Assembly: GCA_029783825.1 (NCBI GenBank)
Contig: JAREIK010014603.1
Location: forward strand, 1 to 64,000
Source of the DNA: Sapria himalayana
Taxonomy: Eukaryota; Streptophyta; Magnoliopsida; Malpighiales; Rafflesiaceae
Direction: 5' to 3'
Length of the DNA stretch: 64,000 nt
How positions within the stretch are numbered: position 1 is the first letter of the stretch; the number at the start of each line of letters is the position of its first letter. Both the position numbers and the translations under genes were made by a program. Under the pieces are notes generated by a model, which ran no database searches, was not told the DNA's origin, and saw nothing but the letters and a program-made list of their open reading frames with translations. Below are positions 46,778 through 56,372 of the stretch, piece by piece.

Positions 46778-48940
46778 CTCCCTCTTAGTGATGAGAAAAA
46801 AGAGATCTAATTAGTCACTGATTCTTGATTATTAATTATTTTAAGATAATGTAACTATACATAAATATTTTTAATTTTCATGTGTTTCACAATGTACTAT
46901 ATGTTATTAAAATTTGTAGTATCTTTATATTTATCCCAAATCACTCAGATATATAATATGGTTTGTTAGCCGATTGTATTGAAATTAGAGAAGTGTAGAT
47001 ATGTGGAACAGATTATTACTCACTTTAGCAATTTCACATAACTTAACTGCTTAGTTTTGGTAGTATTTCTAGCAGAGGTGAATATGACTATTGGAGCAAG
47101 ATAGTGTAATTTTTTTTGCATTGTATTGTGATATTCTTTACCTAATAGTTTTGTGGGGTTTCATAATCATATTTTGAATGTTTATATCTTACTATTTGTA
47201 TCATTAGGCAAGTCAATCATGTATGAATGAGGTGGCAAACCGTGTAGTAAAGAGATTTCATATGCTACTTGGCTATGAGATAAGGTGAGTTCCGATCATG
47301 ATAGAAGCATTTGCAAGAGATTCTTGGTACACATTGCATAAAAAGTGATCGTGTCAGAAAGAATAAATAGAAGTTATTTTTAGAGAAGAGAGATTTGGAA
47401 TACTATATATTATTGACCAACTATCAAATTTATTTAGGGATTCTAGCATGTATTATTATATATATAATTGCTTATTATTTATTATTTTTTACACGTTTTT
47501 TTGAATATTGTATTATAGTAGTAATAATATTTAACATTATATTTTATTAATAAAAATTTGAATAATTTATTTTGGGAGTTGTCTTGTTAAATAATTTGAT
47601 TTTGATATTTTTTTTATTGATATTATTTGGTAGGATTGAAATATTTAAAGATAGACTTGATTTTAGATTGAGTAAAATAATTTATATATTATTTCTTTTT
47701 TGTTTATTTTATGTTTAAAAATGATAATTTTCAATTGTAGTATCATAAATATGTTACTGTCAAATTATGAAGTATGTCAGATAAGAAAGTATATCTTGAC
47801 ATATTATTAGATTTGACCGGGGACCTACTATAATTGTAATTATATATAACCTGGGATATTTTATTATTTTTTTTTTGAAAATTATTCATTTTATTTTTTT
47901 TTGTAATAAATTATATATATATATATATATAAAATTTTAGAATTATTTTCTGCAAAGAATGTAGAATTAATTTAATAAAAATATAAATTTTTAATGAATA
48001 CCAATGATTTAGAGTACATGTCTGACTACGAGATTATTTATCAAATTTCACGTATGAGTGTATCTCTTTAAAATGAGATTCCAAAATATTGGAATCTTTA
48101 TTTAATTGAGGCTAATAGTACACTTCTTCGATAGAAGATTTTTCGTGATGTTTTATGAGAGATATAGTTAACTCATATGTTTTAACTATCATATCAACTA
48201 AATATTTTTTTGTAGTCATTTCTTATCTTAGAAAAAGCTTTTCAGTTGAAGTTTGAAAGTTTTTTAGAGTAATTCTTTCATTCAAAAAAAATTAGGTGCC
48301 TCGATCCTGTCCATGGCCCAGCCCGCCCAAATGTGGGCTGATACTTCACGGCACACCTCTACAAGCTTGGTCATGTCTGATAGGATGGTCCACCTGCTGC
48401 CTATGAGGCTGGAAAAGGTGGATTATGCCATGCTCATTTGTCATCTCGATGCCCAAATTGTGCCGTGGGCTCCCCGTATAAGGATTCATAAGCTACAAAT
48501 AAATTTCTTTTTTTGGGTGCGTTTTTAGAGTCTTTGTTAGATATCCAATTAGAAGAGAGTGGTAGTTTTTTTTTATAAATTTAACGAATTACAATTTGAT
48601 GATTCATTTCATGACTTATCACATCTGCTACCAAATATCGAGCAAATTAATTTTGTGAAGAATGACTCATTTTTAATCGTTAAAAACTAAAAGATTAAAT
48701 CATTCATGTTTTTGAGTTGATATTAGGAGAAAGAGGAGAGAATTTGTGCAGCTTGTATAGAATAAAGCAAAGTTTCCTGAGAAGTCAGAATATCTTATAA
48801 TCGATTCTTTTTATCTTGAGTTTCTGATCATGCTTTCCTAATAAATAATTCTGTACTTGCTACTTTATTTTTATGTTTTGTTTTACTTGTATCTTTTTAT
48901 ATGTTTTTGTATTTTTTATTATTTTCTCATGTTACTATCA
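46778..48940. other. AT-rich intron sequence, mostly featureless
   Basis: At about 47190-47256 a stretch (codons for SQS..N.VANR) could be a ruined version of the missing EDA7/NOL10 exon, but phase and borders do not fit well. 48296-48480 is a GC-rich patch (CCATGGCCCAGCCCGCCC, then CGGCACACCTCTAC) resembling hAT subterminal sequence without clear ends. The rest is AT-rich. Confidence 0.4.
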
Positions 48941-48959
48941 GGAATCCCAAAGTATTTTT

Positions 48960-49560
48960 CTGAGATATTATTTCAACTAGAATGATATTAGAGTATGGTG
49001 AAGGACATAAATATGTTTGACTCTAATCGAATTTGTGAACTAGTATCATAATTTTCAGGAACGTCTATTTTTAGTTATAAGTGGAGTTCTTAGCGAAGAT
49101 TAGTCTTGATAGTAAGTGAGATTGCATGAAATTAAAATTGTGTGAGAGAATTTATCCAAATTTTTAGGGTTGATAATTAAGATTCTTTTTCTCTAGCAGT
49201 TAAAATGATCTCAACTTGAATACTCATGTCATTGCCAGTTTCTTGCTAATTGATGATATATTTTTAGGATTATATATGGAAAATATTTTTTCTCTCACCG
49301 TTCTTGATCAGGGAGTACTAAGAAAGCTTTCACTTGATTTTTGTGATGAGATAAAGTGCTCATATCTATTTTGTATATTGTAGAATATATTATATGACTT
49401 AAAACTATCTCTGAGAGCTTGATTTGCTATTTTTTGTAGTCATGTTTACTTGATTTTGTTTGTATAAGTATATCATAATTTATTTTTTATTTTACTATAA
49501 AAATTCAGATGAGATACTATGTTGTTGTTTATATAAGTAGATGATATTTTCGATTTATTT
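48960..49560 (+). mobile_element. Degenerate Ty1/copia reverse transcriptase fragment, plus strand
   Basis: Scattered residues in the order expected for copia reverse transcriptase are visible: a YKW-like stretch near 49077, a VKMIS stretch near 49200, LK..S before 49420, and VDDI near 49537 preceded by a TAA in place of the usual Tyr codon. Many stops interrupt it. No long terminal repeats are seen. Its orientation is opposite to the copia fragment at 40985-43300, so the two are separate remnants. Confidence 0.5.
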
Positions 49561-50335
49561 ATTTATTTATTTATTTTTCCTTTAAGTTAGTATTATAGAA
49601 ATTTACCTGCCAACTTAAAGGAGTATATTATAGCTTTTATTTTTTTTTATATTTTTCTTGTTATTTTACTTATATGATGAGAGCACCTATTCGTGGGCTG
49701 CCTAAATAATGTTATCTTTTTTCTTTTTTAGAATTATTTTTATCATTTTTTTTGTTTTTCAAAACATTAGAAAACACTTGAATAACTAAATTGTCATTCA
49801 AGTTGGCATATGGGCTTGGTTTTTCTTCCCCACATTGGGGCTTGAACTTTGTTCAAGTTAAAACTTCTTCATGTTGATTATTTGTGATGTAAATCCCATT
49901 TTATCTAACCCTTTTTTTACAGATGAATAATTTTTTAATTTTCAGGAATAAAAAAACTATTTTCTAATTACTTATTAAAATTTGTTTTATAAAATTGAAA
50001 AAACGAAAAATCGTGTTCCCCAAAAACTATTTTCAATGAAAATAAAAATTAGAAAATTGGGTAAAGACAACTTTTAAATTTCATGAAAACACAATACTTG
50101 CATTATATATTATGGAATGACTTGTGAATTTGAATTGTATGATTGTTGCTCTTGTACATGCTCGTGGTTTCGTGCAGAGAAGATTCCTTTCCCCCCTCAA
50201 CACACAATCCCCAGCACTCAATGTAGTTTCTCGCATGTTTGCTATCAATTTTTTTTCTACATTTATTCTCTTTTCTTAGTGTTGATCTGATCCCATGGGT
50301 GGCTTGGCGCATGCAATTGTCGGTGCACAATTACT
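49561..50335. other. AT-rich intron sequence
   Basis: Includes an ATTTATTT run at 49555-49576. No other feature recognised. Confidence 0.5.
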
Positions 50336-50689
50336 TAGAGGTGTCAACCGGGCCGGACGGGCACGGGAAAATCCCGTGCCCGCGCCCGTGCCGTGCCTGA
50401 CCCGGCACGGGTTCGTCCTGTGTTGGGTGTCCCCCGAGCCCGACCCCACGATCGCCTCTCCCACAAAAAAGACCGAGGGTCGGGTCTGGTTGGACCAGAC
50501 CCGCGGTCCCACGATGCCCGAACCGTACGGCCAGGCCAGGCCCGAGCGAACCAGGCCCGCACGGCACGTCCCGCCGTGCCTGCGGGCCATGCCGGGCCCA
50601 CCTTTTTAAACCATGCCTGGCCCGGCACGAAGGCACGCTCGTGCTAAAAAAGGGCCGGCCGGTGCGGCTCGACACTTTTGACACCTCGA
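50336..50689 (+). mobile_element. Non-autonomous hAT element, 354 bp, complete
   Basis: Starts TAGAGGTGTCAACCGGGCC and ends TTTTGACACCTCGA. Perfect 8-bp target duplications CAATTACT flank it (50328-50335 and 50690-50697). It is very GC-rich (CCCGTGCCCGCGCCCGTGCC), so open frames appear in all six frames by composition; none is a gene. It ends about 50 bp upstream of an EDA7/NOL10 exon. Confidence 0.92.
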
Positions 50690-50741
50690 CAATTACTATG
50701 ATGACAAAATTGCCATAATTATCTTTTTAAAATAATTTCAG

Positions 50742-51071
50742 CAAGCTTCATGGCCTTGTAGCATGTAGCGGTGAAGATGGTGCAGTGGAATGTTTGGATA
50801 CGAGAACAAGATCTTCAGTTGGAAGAATCAATGCTACTGATACCGATGAGGTTAATTTTCGCTTCTTCTGCCGGAACAAAATCTGCTGCCTTGTCACAGA
50901 TGACAGGTCGCGGAGCGAGAGTGTGTCAATTTCATTTTTATAGGCTTTGGCGACATAAGAATTCCTCTTCTTCTGATGTATTTAATCCTCTCTGTTCTGA
51001 AGCAGGTGACTTCCTTGGAATTTGAGGATGACGGAGGCTTTCTAATGGCAGTTGGGAGCAATGCTGGAAAG
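50742..51071 (+). pseudogene. EDA7: EDA7/NOL10 exons KLHGLV to SNAGK
   Basis: 50742-50850 encodes KLHGLVACSGEDGAVECLD and TRTRSSVGRINATDTDE after one base completing a split codon. 51006-51071 encodes VTSLEFEDDGGFLMAVGS then NAGK (exactly 22 codons). Both exons are open with GT-AG borders, and are WD-repeat blades with the GEDGAVE and DDGG turns typical of the family. The family usually has Gly where this copy has Ser in ACSGEDG. Confidence 0.88.
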
Positions 51072-51179
51072 GTTTAGTGTCCATCACATTAATGTGAGAA
51101 CTTGGAAAATGAGAAATGTCAAAAAAAAAACACCTGAGGAGCTTCATGTGTCATATTAGTTGTTCTTAGATTGAAAATT

Positions 51180-51895
51180 GCAACATTTGATATATCAATA
51201 AATTTCCGATATATCTATAAATTCTAAGTATCGATATATCTATTAATACAAATATATATATTCTTGATTGATGCTTAATTACAAATACTCACCGATATAT
51301 CTTTGATATATCCGATTTATTCGTAAAATTAGAGGTGTCAAACGGGCCGGCCCGGCCATGCACGAGGCATGGCACGGTTCAGCAGTGCCAGGGCCAGCTC
51401 GGCAAGAAAATTTTTCGTGCCCTGGCTCGTGCTGTGCCCGATCATGGCACAATCGTGCCGTGCCGTGCTGAGGCCAACCGTGCCTCATGTCATGCTTGGC
51501 CCGGCATGGTACCGTGGCCCGTTGGCATGGTATCGTGCCCAAATCAGAATTTTTTTAAAATTAGGGTTTCTGGCGCTCCGAAATTCTAATTTATTTTTTA
51601 AATTAGGGTTTCGGGCGCGTGAATTCCTAATTTTATTTTTAATTTAGGGTGTTGGGTGAGCCGAAACACTATTTTTTTTTAATTTAGGGTACGGCCCGAC
51701 CGGGCCGAACCCGGCGAATCGTGCTGCAGGCCCATGTCGGGCCGAACCCCACAAAAATAATGCCTGGCCCGGCATGAAAACGCAGTCGGGCCTGAAAAAA
51801 ATGTGACGGGCTGGCCCGACACATTCCATTTGACACCTTTACGTAAAATTAATGTACCAATATTTTCGTAGAAACCGATATTTTAATCATTGGTG
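51180..51895 (-). repeat. GATATATCGG-rich short element, copy 2, split by a hAT insertion
   Basis: In reverse complement, 51841-51895 followed by 51180-51329 aligns with 39570-39775, including TATCGGTTTCTACG at one end and repeated GATATATCG words. The 512-bp hAT element at 51330-51841 interrupts it, so this repeat is the older of the two. Confidence 0.75.
51330..51841 (+). mobile_element. Non-autonomous hAT element, 512 bp, complete
   Basis: Starts TAGAGGTGTCAAACGGGCC and ends TTTGACACCTTTA. Perfect 8-bp target duplications CGTAAAAT flank it (51322-51329 and 51842-51849). The middle (51541-51695) has about four imperfect units of roughly 45 bp containing AAATTAGGGTTTC. Confidence 0.92.
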
Positions 51896-51929
51896 TCAAT
51901 ATAAAAAAGTCATGCACCCAATGCATGAG

Positions 51930-52560
51930 GCTAAGTGCAAGATTTGGGAGAAGTTAATATCTTGACATCTTTACTCCTGAAAGTGAGAAAAGTTGTATTT
52001 GGTGTGCCCCGAAATAGAGGCTCGGTTTTCATTGGCCTACTCATTCGCCCAGGGAAGCTACCAGTTCGGCGGCCCCACATCAACACCTTGTCGGACCCAA
52101 CCTGCCATGCTATACTTCACTGCACCTATCCTGATTGGTTTCGCCCTAGCCTGGGCTCATCGTGAAAGTGGCCCTAGCTCATGATTAATCCGTGCATGAT
52201 AGACCAATACCCTTCTTCATAGTCGAGTCCCATACTAGCGACAACTCCCCAGGCTCAATAGGATCGGCATGCTAGAACTCCGAAGTTGCTTCACCTTTAG
52301 TCCACTTGCACTCTCTTGTTGGAGCATTTTCACACATTTTTTATTCAAATTCGGTGCACGTGGCTTAGTGCCAGGTCTAAGAGATGTTAATATTTTGACA
52401 ATTTTATCCCTGAAATTTATAAAAGTTGTGTCTGATGAGTCTCGAATCAAGGGCTTGCTAGTCACGGGCCTACTCATTCGCACAACGGAGCTGCGTGTGT
52501 GGCGGCCTCACATCAGCACCCTTGTGAGACCCAGCCTGCCATGCTACGCTTCATGCATCC
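51930..52560 (+). repeat. Two diverged direct repeats of about 195 bp
   Basis: 51935-52130 and 52370-52560 share the same order of words: GAGAAGTTAATATCTTGACA/GAGATGTTAATATTTTGACA, GTGAGAAAAGTTGT, CCTACTCATTCGC, CCCACATCAACACC and CCAGCCTGCCATGCTA. They lie in one intron. They may be remains of a larger dispersed repeat; I cannot assign a class. Confidence 0.65.
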
Positions 52561-52621
52561 GTGCGTAATGTAATTAAAAAAAGATTGATGCTTTACGAAA
52601 GCTTATTTGAATCATTTGCAG

Positions 52622-52868
52622 GTGTTGCTTTATGATCTACGATCACCATTGCCCGATACAGTCAAAGATCACATGTAAGTGTATTTATTAGAGAACAATT
52701 CCCAGGTTGCCCTTCACTTTTTTTTTGTTTCTTCTTTTTTTATTGAAGTTGTCGTGCAGGTATGGCAGCCCGATATTGGATATCAAGTGGCATAAACTCT
52801 TAATTGTGAACGTAAGCTAATCACTTCTGACAAGCATGTTGTAAGAATATGGGATCCAGAGACTATAG
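52622..52868 (+). pseudogene. EDA7: EDA7/NOL10 exons VLLYDLR to WDPET, with frameshift
   Basis: 52622-52674 encodes VLLYDLRSPLPDTVKDH and two bases of a Met codon, with donor GTAAGT. 52760 onward completes it (MYGSPILDIKWHK), then a missing base near 52796 throws the frame. The following bases in the shifted frame give KLITSDKHVVRIWDPET, clearly the same blade. The donor expected after 52867 reads GG/GA instead of GT. The exon is therefore doubly damaged. Confidence 0.85.
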
Positions 52869-52930
52869 GATGATCTCTCTAGTGCCTTTTTTTTTTGCGG
52901 GGGGTGCCTTGTGATTTTTCTATGGTGCAG

Positions 52931-53111
52931 GGTGATGGCATGACTAGCATCGAGCCCTCGGGCCAGATGATAAATGATGTCTGTGTTTTTGATGGGAGTG
53001 GCTTGATCTTTCTCGCCCTAGAGAGCAGCCTGGTTCGATCCTACTTTCTGCCTTCCTTGGGCCCAGCTCCTAAGTGGTGTTCTTACTTTGAGAAAACAAC
53101 TGTGTGCATCT

Positions 53112-53148
<37 letters not shown>

Positions 53149-53362
53149 CTGGTTGACAGAAATGGCCTTGATATTTTATGATAATTACAATACAACCTTG
53201 CAGGAAGAGCTGGAAGAGAATGCAAAAAAAGCCATATATGATAATTACAAATTCTTTACGAGGGATGATATTGAGAAATTGAACTTGACTAAATTGATCG
53301 GCACCGATCTCTTGAAGCCTTCCATGCATGGATTTTTCATTGATGACCGGTTGTATCTGAAG
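52931..53362 (+). pseudogene. EDA7: EDA7/NOL10 exons GDGMTSIEP to DDRLYLK
   Basis: 52931-53101 encodes GDGMTSIEPSGQMINDVCVF, SGLIFLALESS and YFLPSLGPAPKWCSYFE, the last propeller segment. 53204-53362 encodes EELEENAKKAIYDNYKFFTR and LIGTDLLKPSMHGFFIDD (53 codons). Both are open. The intron between them holds a (TC)n run at 53113-53144. The inverted-repeat arm starts at about 53173, inside this intron, so only the second exon has a copy in the left arm. Confidence 0.9.
53113..53144 (+). repeat. (CT)n microsatellite in an intron
   Basis: Sixteen uninterrupted CT dinucleotides between two EDA7/NOL10 exons, just outside the inverted-repeat arm. Confidence 0.95.
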
Positions 53363-53389
53363 GTGAGCCCCTCACCTTATTTCTTCTTA

Positions 53390-53584
53390 TTTTTCTTTTT
53401 TTTTTGAACACCATGGACTACAGGGCCCACTTACGTGGGCCCCTTACGTCCCATTGGGCTCCCAGAGAACCGAGCAGGTAAGGAATATCCCCAGTACCCC
53501 CCACCGGTAAGACTTGAACTCGTGACCTCCTGGTCATTGCCAAGAGTCTTCACCAGCTAAGCTACCTATGAGAGGGGTCCCCCA
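53390..53584 (-). mobile_element. tRNA-derived SINE (right arm copy)
   Basis: Reverse complement of the SINE at 32729-32918, in the equivalent intron. The poly(A) end appears as a T run at about 53390-53405 and the box B-like sequence as GGTAAGACTTGAACTC. One candidate target duplication is CTGTTTCTTCT at 53585-53595. It is antisense to the gene. Confidence 0.75.
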
Positions 53585-54059
53585 CTGTTTCTTCTACATT
53601 ATGGGAGGTGGCTTCTGTTCTATTATTAATTTTGAAACTATAATTTTTTTTATGATGTCAATATTTTGTCAATTTTTTTAAAAAAAATACTGATTTTTTA
53701 GATTATTATTTATGTTAAAATAATTTCAAATTTGTGACGTTCATATATGTGACTTTAGGTTTTTTATTAGGTGTGTGAGCCTGCCTATCACCTCGTGCAC
53801 CAGCATTGTTGGTGTCCATCCATTGTAGCTGCCATGCTGGTGCCACATTGGATACTTTGCTTGCTCCAAACCTATTCATACCGCATGGAAGGGGGCCTTA
53901 TATGGGGCCTCGAGGCCCATATATGGGGTACTTATGGGCCCTATACTTTACTGACTGATAATAGGGATGGGTGGAGGGGCAGGAAGGGGATAAAATAAAA
54001 AAGATTATAAAAAAGATAGATGCTTACATATTCATGTATGTCTATATCTCTTGTTGTAG

Positions 54060-54463
54060 TGTAAGCAGTCGGCAGATCCTTTTTCATACGAAACATATGT
54101 TGAGGAGAAGAAAAAAGAGAAGATGGAACACGTGCGGGCCTCTCGTATCACAGTATGTTTTCCTCACAAAAAATTATGCTTCTCCTCACGGAGACGGAGT
54201 TTGCTTTTCTCTGCCACAACTACTCTTTAAATGTTTTGTGCGTGCGTGCGTGTGCATGTGCGTGCGTGTGTGTGCTGCAGAAGCATATTAGATTACCGAA
54301 AGTAAATAGGGAAATTGCCGCAAGTATAATTAAGAACGAAGCTGATGAGAATGAAAAGTAGGAAACCGTAGAAAACGAGAAGAAAAAAACTTCAAAGAAA
54401 AAGAAGGGACTTGGTAGCGAGGTGCTGAAAGATGAGCGATTCGCGCGCCTGTTCGAGGACAAG
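54060..54463 (+). pseudogene. EDA7: EDA7/NOL10 exons FSYETY to LFEDK, with a stop
   Basis: 54060-54152 encodes ADPFSYETYVEEKKKEKMEH (31 codons in all), with donor GTATGT. 54281-54463 (61 codons) encodes KHIRLPKVNREIAASIIKN, EADENEK, then TAG at 54359-54361 where the left-arm copy has GAG, then a lysine-rich stretch and LKDERFARLFEDK. The region after the propeller is highly charged, as usual for this family. The intron between holds a GTGCGTGC run (54239-54276). Confidence 0.85.
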
Positions 54464-54526
54464 GTACCTCGTCCATTTTTTATCTTTTTTTTAAATCTTT
54501 TTTTTAAAAAATATAATGTGAGCTAT

Positions 54527-55030
54527 GACTTTGACCTTTTTGAGCCGGTGATGAACAACGGCTCAACTGCGAGCGACTCTGATGCCTCCTCCATGGATCA
54601 CAGTGACGGAGATGGGTTCGTAAAACAGATGCCACGGGTTCCTGTGTAAGTCGGTCTTTCATGGCAGCATGGGTTAGCGTACCCCAGCCCATCGTCTCGT
54701 GTCAGCGAGCCCCTGGATGGGTCACGGTCTCTACTCTGTGGTGCTGATGTCTATTTTTGATGCCATCTAGTTATACGAAGTGAAGGACGAGAGGTACGCA
54801 GAAGCATTCTGGAACAGCGTATTAACTTGTAAAAGAGGATGCTCTTACTTTGGAAGAAAGGATCGTTGCTCTTGCTGATGATGATCCTCCACAGAATATG
54901 CTTCGTGCTGCCCCGAGCAACGTTAAGTTCGGGGCTGGCGGTTCCAGAGAGATTTCTTTCATCTCCAAGAGCTTTGTCAAGCCGCAAAGGAAGAAGCACG
55001 GGCTAGACGAAGAAGAAGAATATAGCGATG

Positions 55031-55069
<39 letters not shown>

Positions 55070-55170
55070 GTGGTGGGGAAGGAAGGCGTGTAAAGGGTAG
55101 AGGGGTCCAGTCTTTGGGCTTCAAGGCTAATAAAAATTTTGCGTGGAAGAGGAGGAATTACAAAATATAA
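54527..55170 (+). pseudogene. EDA7: EDA7/NOL10 last two exons, with acceptor loss and frameshift
   Basis: 54527-54645 encodes DFDLFEPVMNNGS and SDSDASSMDHSDGDGF. The base pair before it is AT (54525-54526) where the left copy has the AG acceptor. Compared with the left copy, 75 bp (25 codons, in frame) are missing after DFD. The last exon (54771-55170) begins one T short, which would shift the frame to an early TAA; a one-base insertion near 54819 partly compensates. From about 54850 the frame is open: ALADDDPPQNMLRAAPS, an acidic stretch, twelve Asn codons (55033-55068) and a basic end, KRRNYKI. Confidence 0.82.
55030..55068 (+). repeat. (AAT)n microsatellite encoding poly-Asn
   Basis: About twelve AAT codons in the last exon. 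The left-arm copy has about half as many (near 31160-31182). Confidence 0.9.
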
Positions 55171-55860
55171 TTTATTTCTTAATTTTAATTAAAATTTTGT
55201 TTTTTCAATCTTCTTTTATATTTCTGACTATCTTTTGTCTCACATGTGTCTGTCCCATTCTAGCAGCATATTGTAAGAGTTTGTTGATGGGCGAAAATGT
55301 AAATTGGGTGTGTTGGACCAACTCGACCTTAAATTTGGTGGCCTAGTCGAGCTATCATGTGGAAGGTAAGATTGACACGGACTAATTGCCTTGCTGGTAG
55401 TGGCCGATAAGGTAGTGCCTTGGTGCCTGTAACGACCATGTGCTGGCAGCTGCATGGCATGTGATCTGCCATGTGGTTGTGCCTTCGTGGTATGACATGG
55501 CACTAGTCAAGCCATGCCATGGGCTGGTTGCAGAGTTGGTCCTCTATTTTAAGGGTGATGAGTCAAGGGAGCAGGGTCATCTGACCCTATTGTGGTGTAA
55601 GTCAACTCTTATTTACCTGACTAATTGTAATTGGTCATGTAACTGAAATATGATTTACGTGGCAATTTTTTAAAAATATAAATCCAGATCCATGGGCTGT
55701 CACTCGACGAGACTTAACTTGTGATCCATGGCTGATCCTGGGTCCTTAGCCAGGTGGATTGTGACAATGGGTTGGTCATGCCTCACATAGCATGAGGCAT
55801 GGCTCGTGCCGGCCCAACAAGGCTCATGTTGACCAGCATGGTATGAGCTATGATAATTGC
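55171..55860. other. 3' flank of the plus-strand EDA7/NOL10 copy
   Basis: No gene recognised. Counterpart of 30364-31057. GC-rich words near 55790-55840 (GGCATGGCTCGTGCCGGCCC) hint at a hAT fragment without definable ends. Confidence 0.5.
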
Positions 55861-56372
55861 AATATTCATATTAATTACTTATTAGTTTATTTTTATAGAA
55901 ATATTAATTACAAAATAAAATTATGAATGAGACCAAGATAATTAAATAATTTATCTTCATCAAAAAAATTTATAAGCTTATAAAAAGAATCAAAAATTTA
56001 AAAATAAAAAATTATTATTTAGTAATATATTTTACTTTGATTTTGAATCTTTTTAGGTTTTACAAATATATTTTAATTAATATCTATCTTATTAATAATA
56101 GTTTATTAATCTATTTTATGATCAGTATTATAATATCGATCAATAAAATTATTTATATTAAATTAACATGATATTTAATTTTTATGATTATTATAAGTAA
56201 ATATTGTATTAACATTTGAAAAAAAATTAAAAATTATAATATTTTCAATGGTTATAACCTTGAAAATGAAAAAAAATCATAAATTTTTTTTTTGTTTTTA
56301 AATTTTTTAAATAAAACCTATAAACCACAAAATACCTAAATACTTAAATTACTAAACTCCTAAACCTTGATA
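55861..56372 (-). repeat. Satellite monomer, right arm
   Basis: Inverted counterpart of 29859-30363. It carries the GGTTATAACC site (about 56250) and the CCTAAATAC/TAAACTCC telomere-like tract (about 56325-56372). Confidence 0.85.

Larger units (their letters stand above)
39071..55170 (+). pseudogene. EDA7: EDA7/NOL10-like nucleolar WD-repeat gene, decayed
   Basis: At least fourteen exons resemble the conserved NOL10/Enp2 family (Arabidopsis EDA7), a nucleolar protein of small-subunit ribosome biogenesis. The N-terminus forms a WD-type propeller; the C-terminus is charged. Exons: 39071-39200, 44039-44137, 44219-44310, 44431-44531, 44701-44791, 50742-50850, 51006-51071, 52622-52674, 52760 to about 52867, 52931-53101, 53204-53362, 54060-54152, 54281-54463, 54527-54645, 54771-55170. 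Most have GT-AG sites in compatible phase. One short exon expected between 44791 and 50742 is not clearly present. Lesions: TAG at 44308 with GC in place of the GT donor, a one-base deletion near 52796, a non-canonical donor near 52868, TAG at 54359, a lost acceptor at 54525 and a frameshift at 54771. A working copy presumably lies elsewhere. Confidence 0.85.

Noticed and set aside
47190..47256. Missing EDA7/NOL10 exon between 44791 and 50742
   Set aside because: SQS..N.VANR codons are suggestive, but the start motif is not there and the borders do not give the needed phase. Not annotated as an exon.
50276..50690. Overlapping open frames on both strands in the 354-bp hAT element
   Set aside because: GC-rich terminal-repeat DNA has few stop codons in any frame; the products are Arg/Gly/Pro-rich with no family features.
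53771..54291. Open frames spanning an EDA7/NOL10 intron and exon border (53771-53998, 53971-54291)
   Set aside because: They read the exon in a wrong frame; the frame giving FSYETY matches the family.
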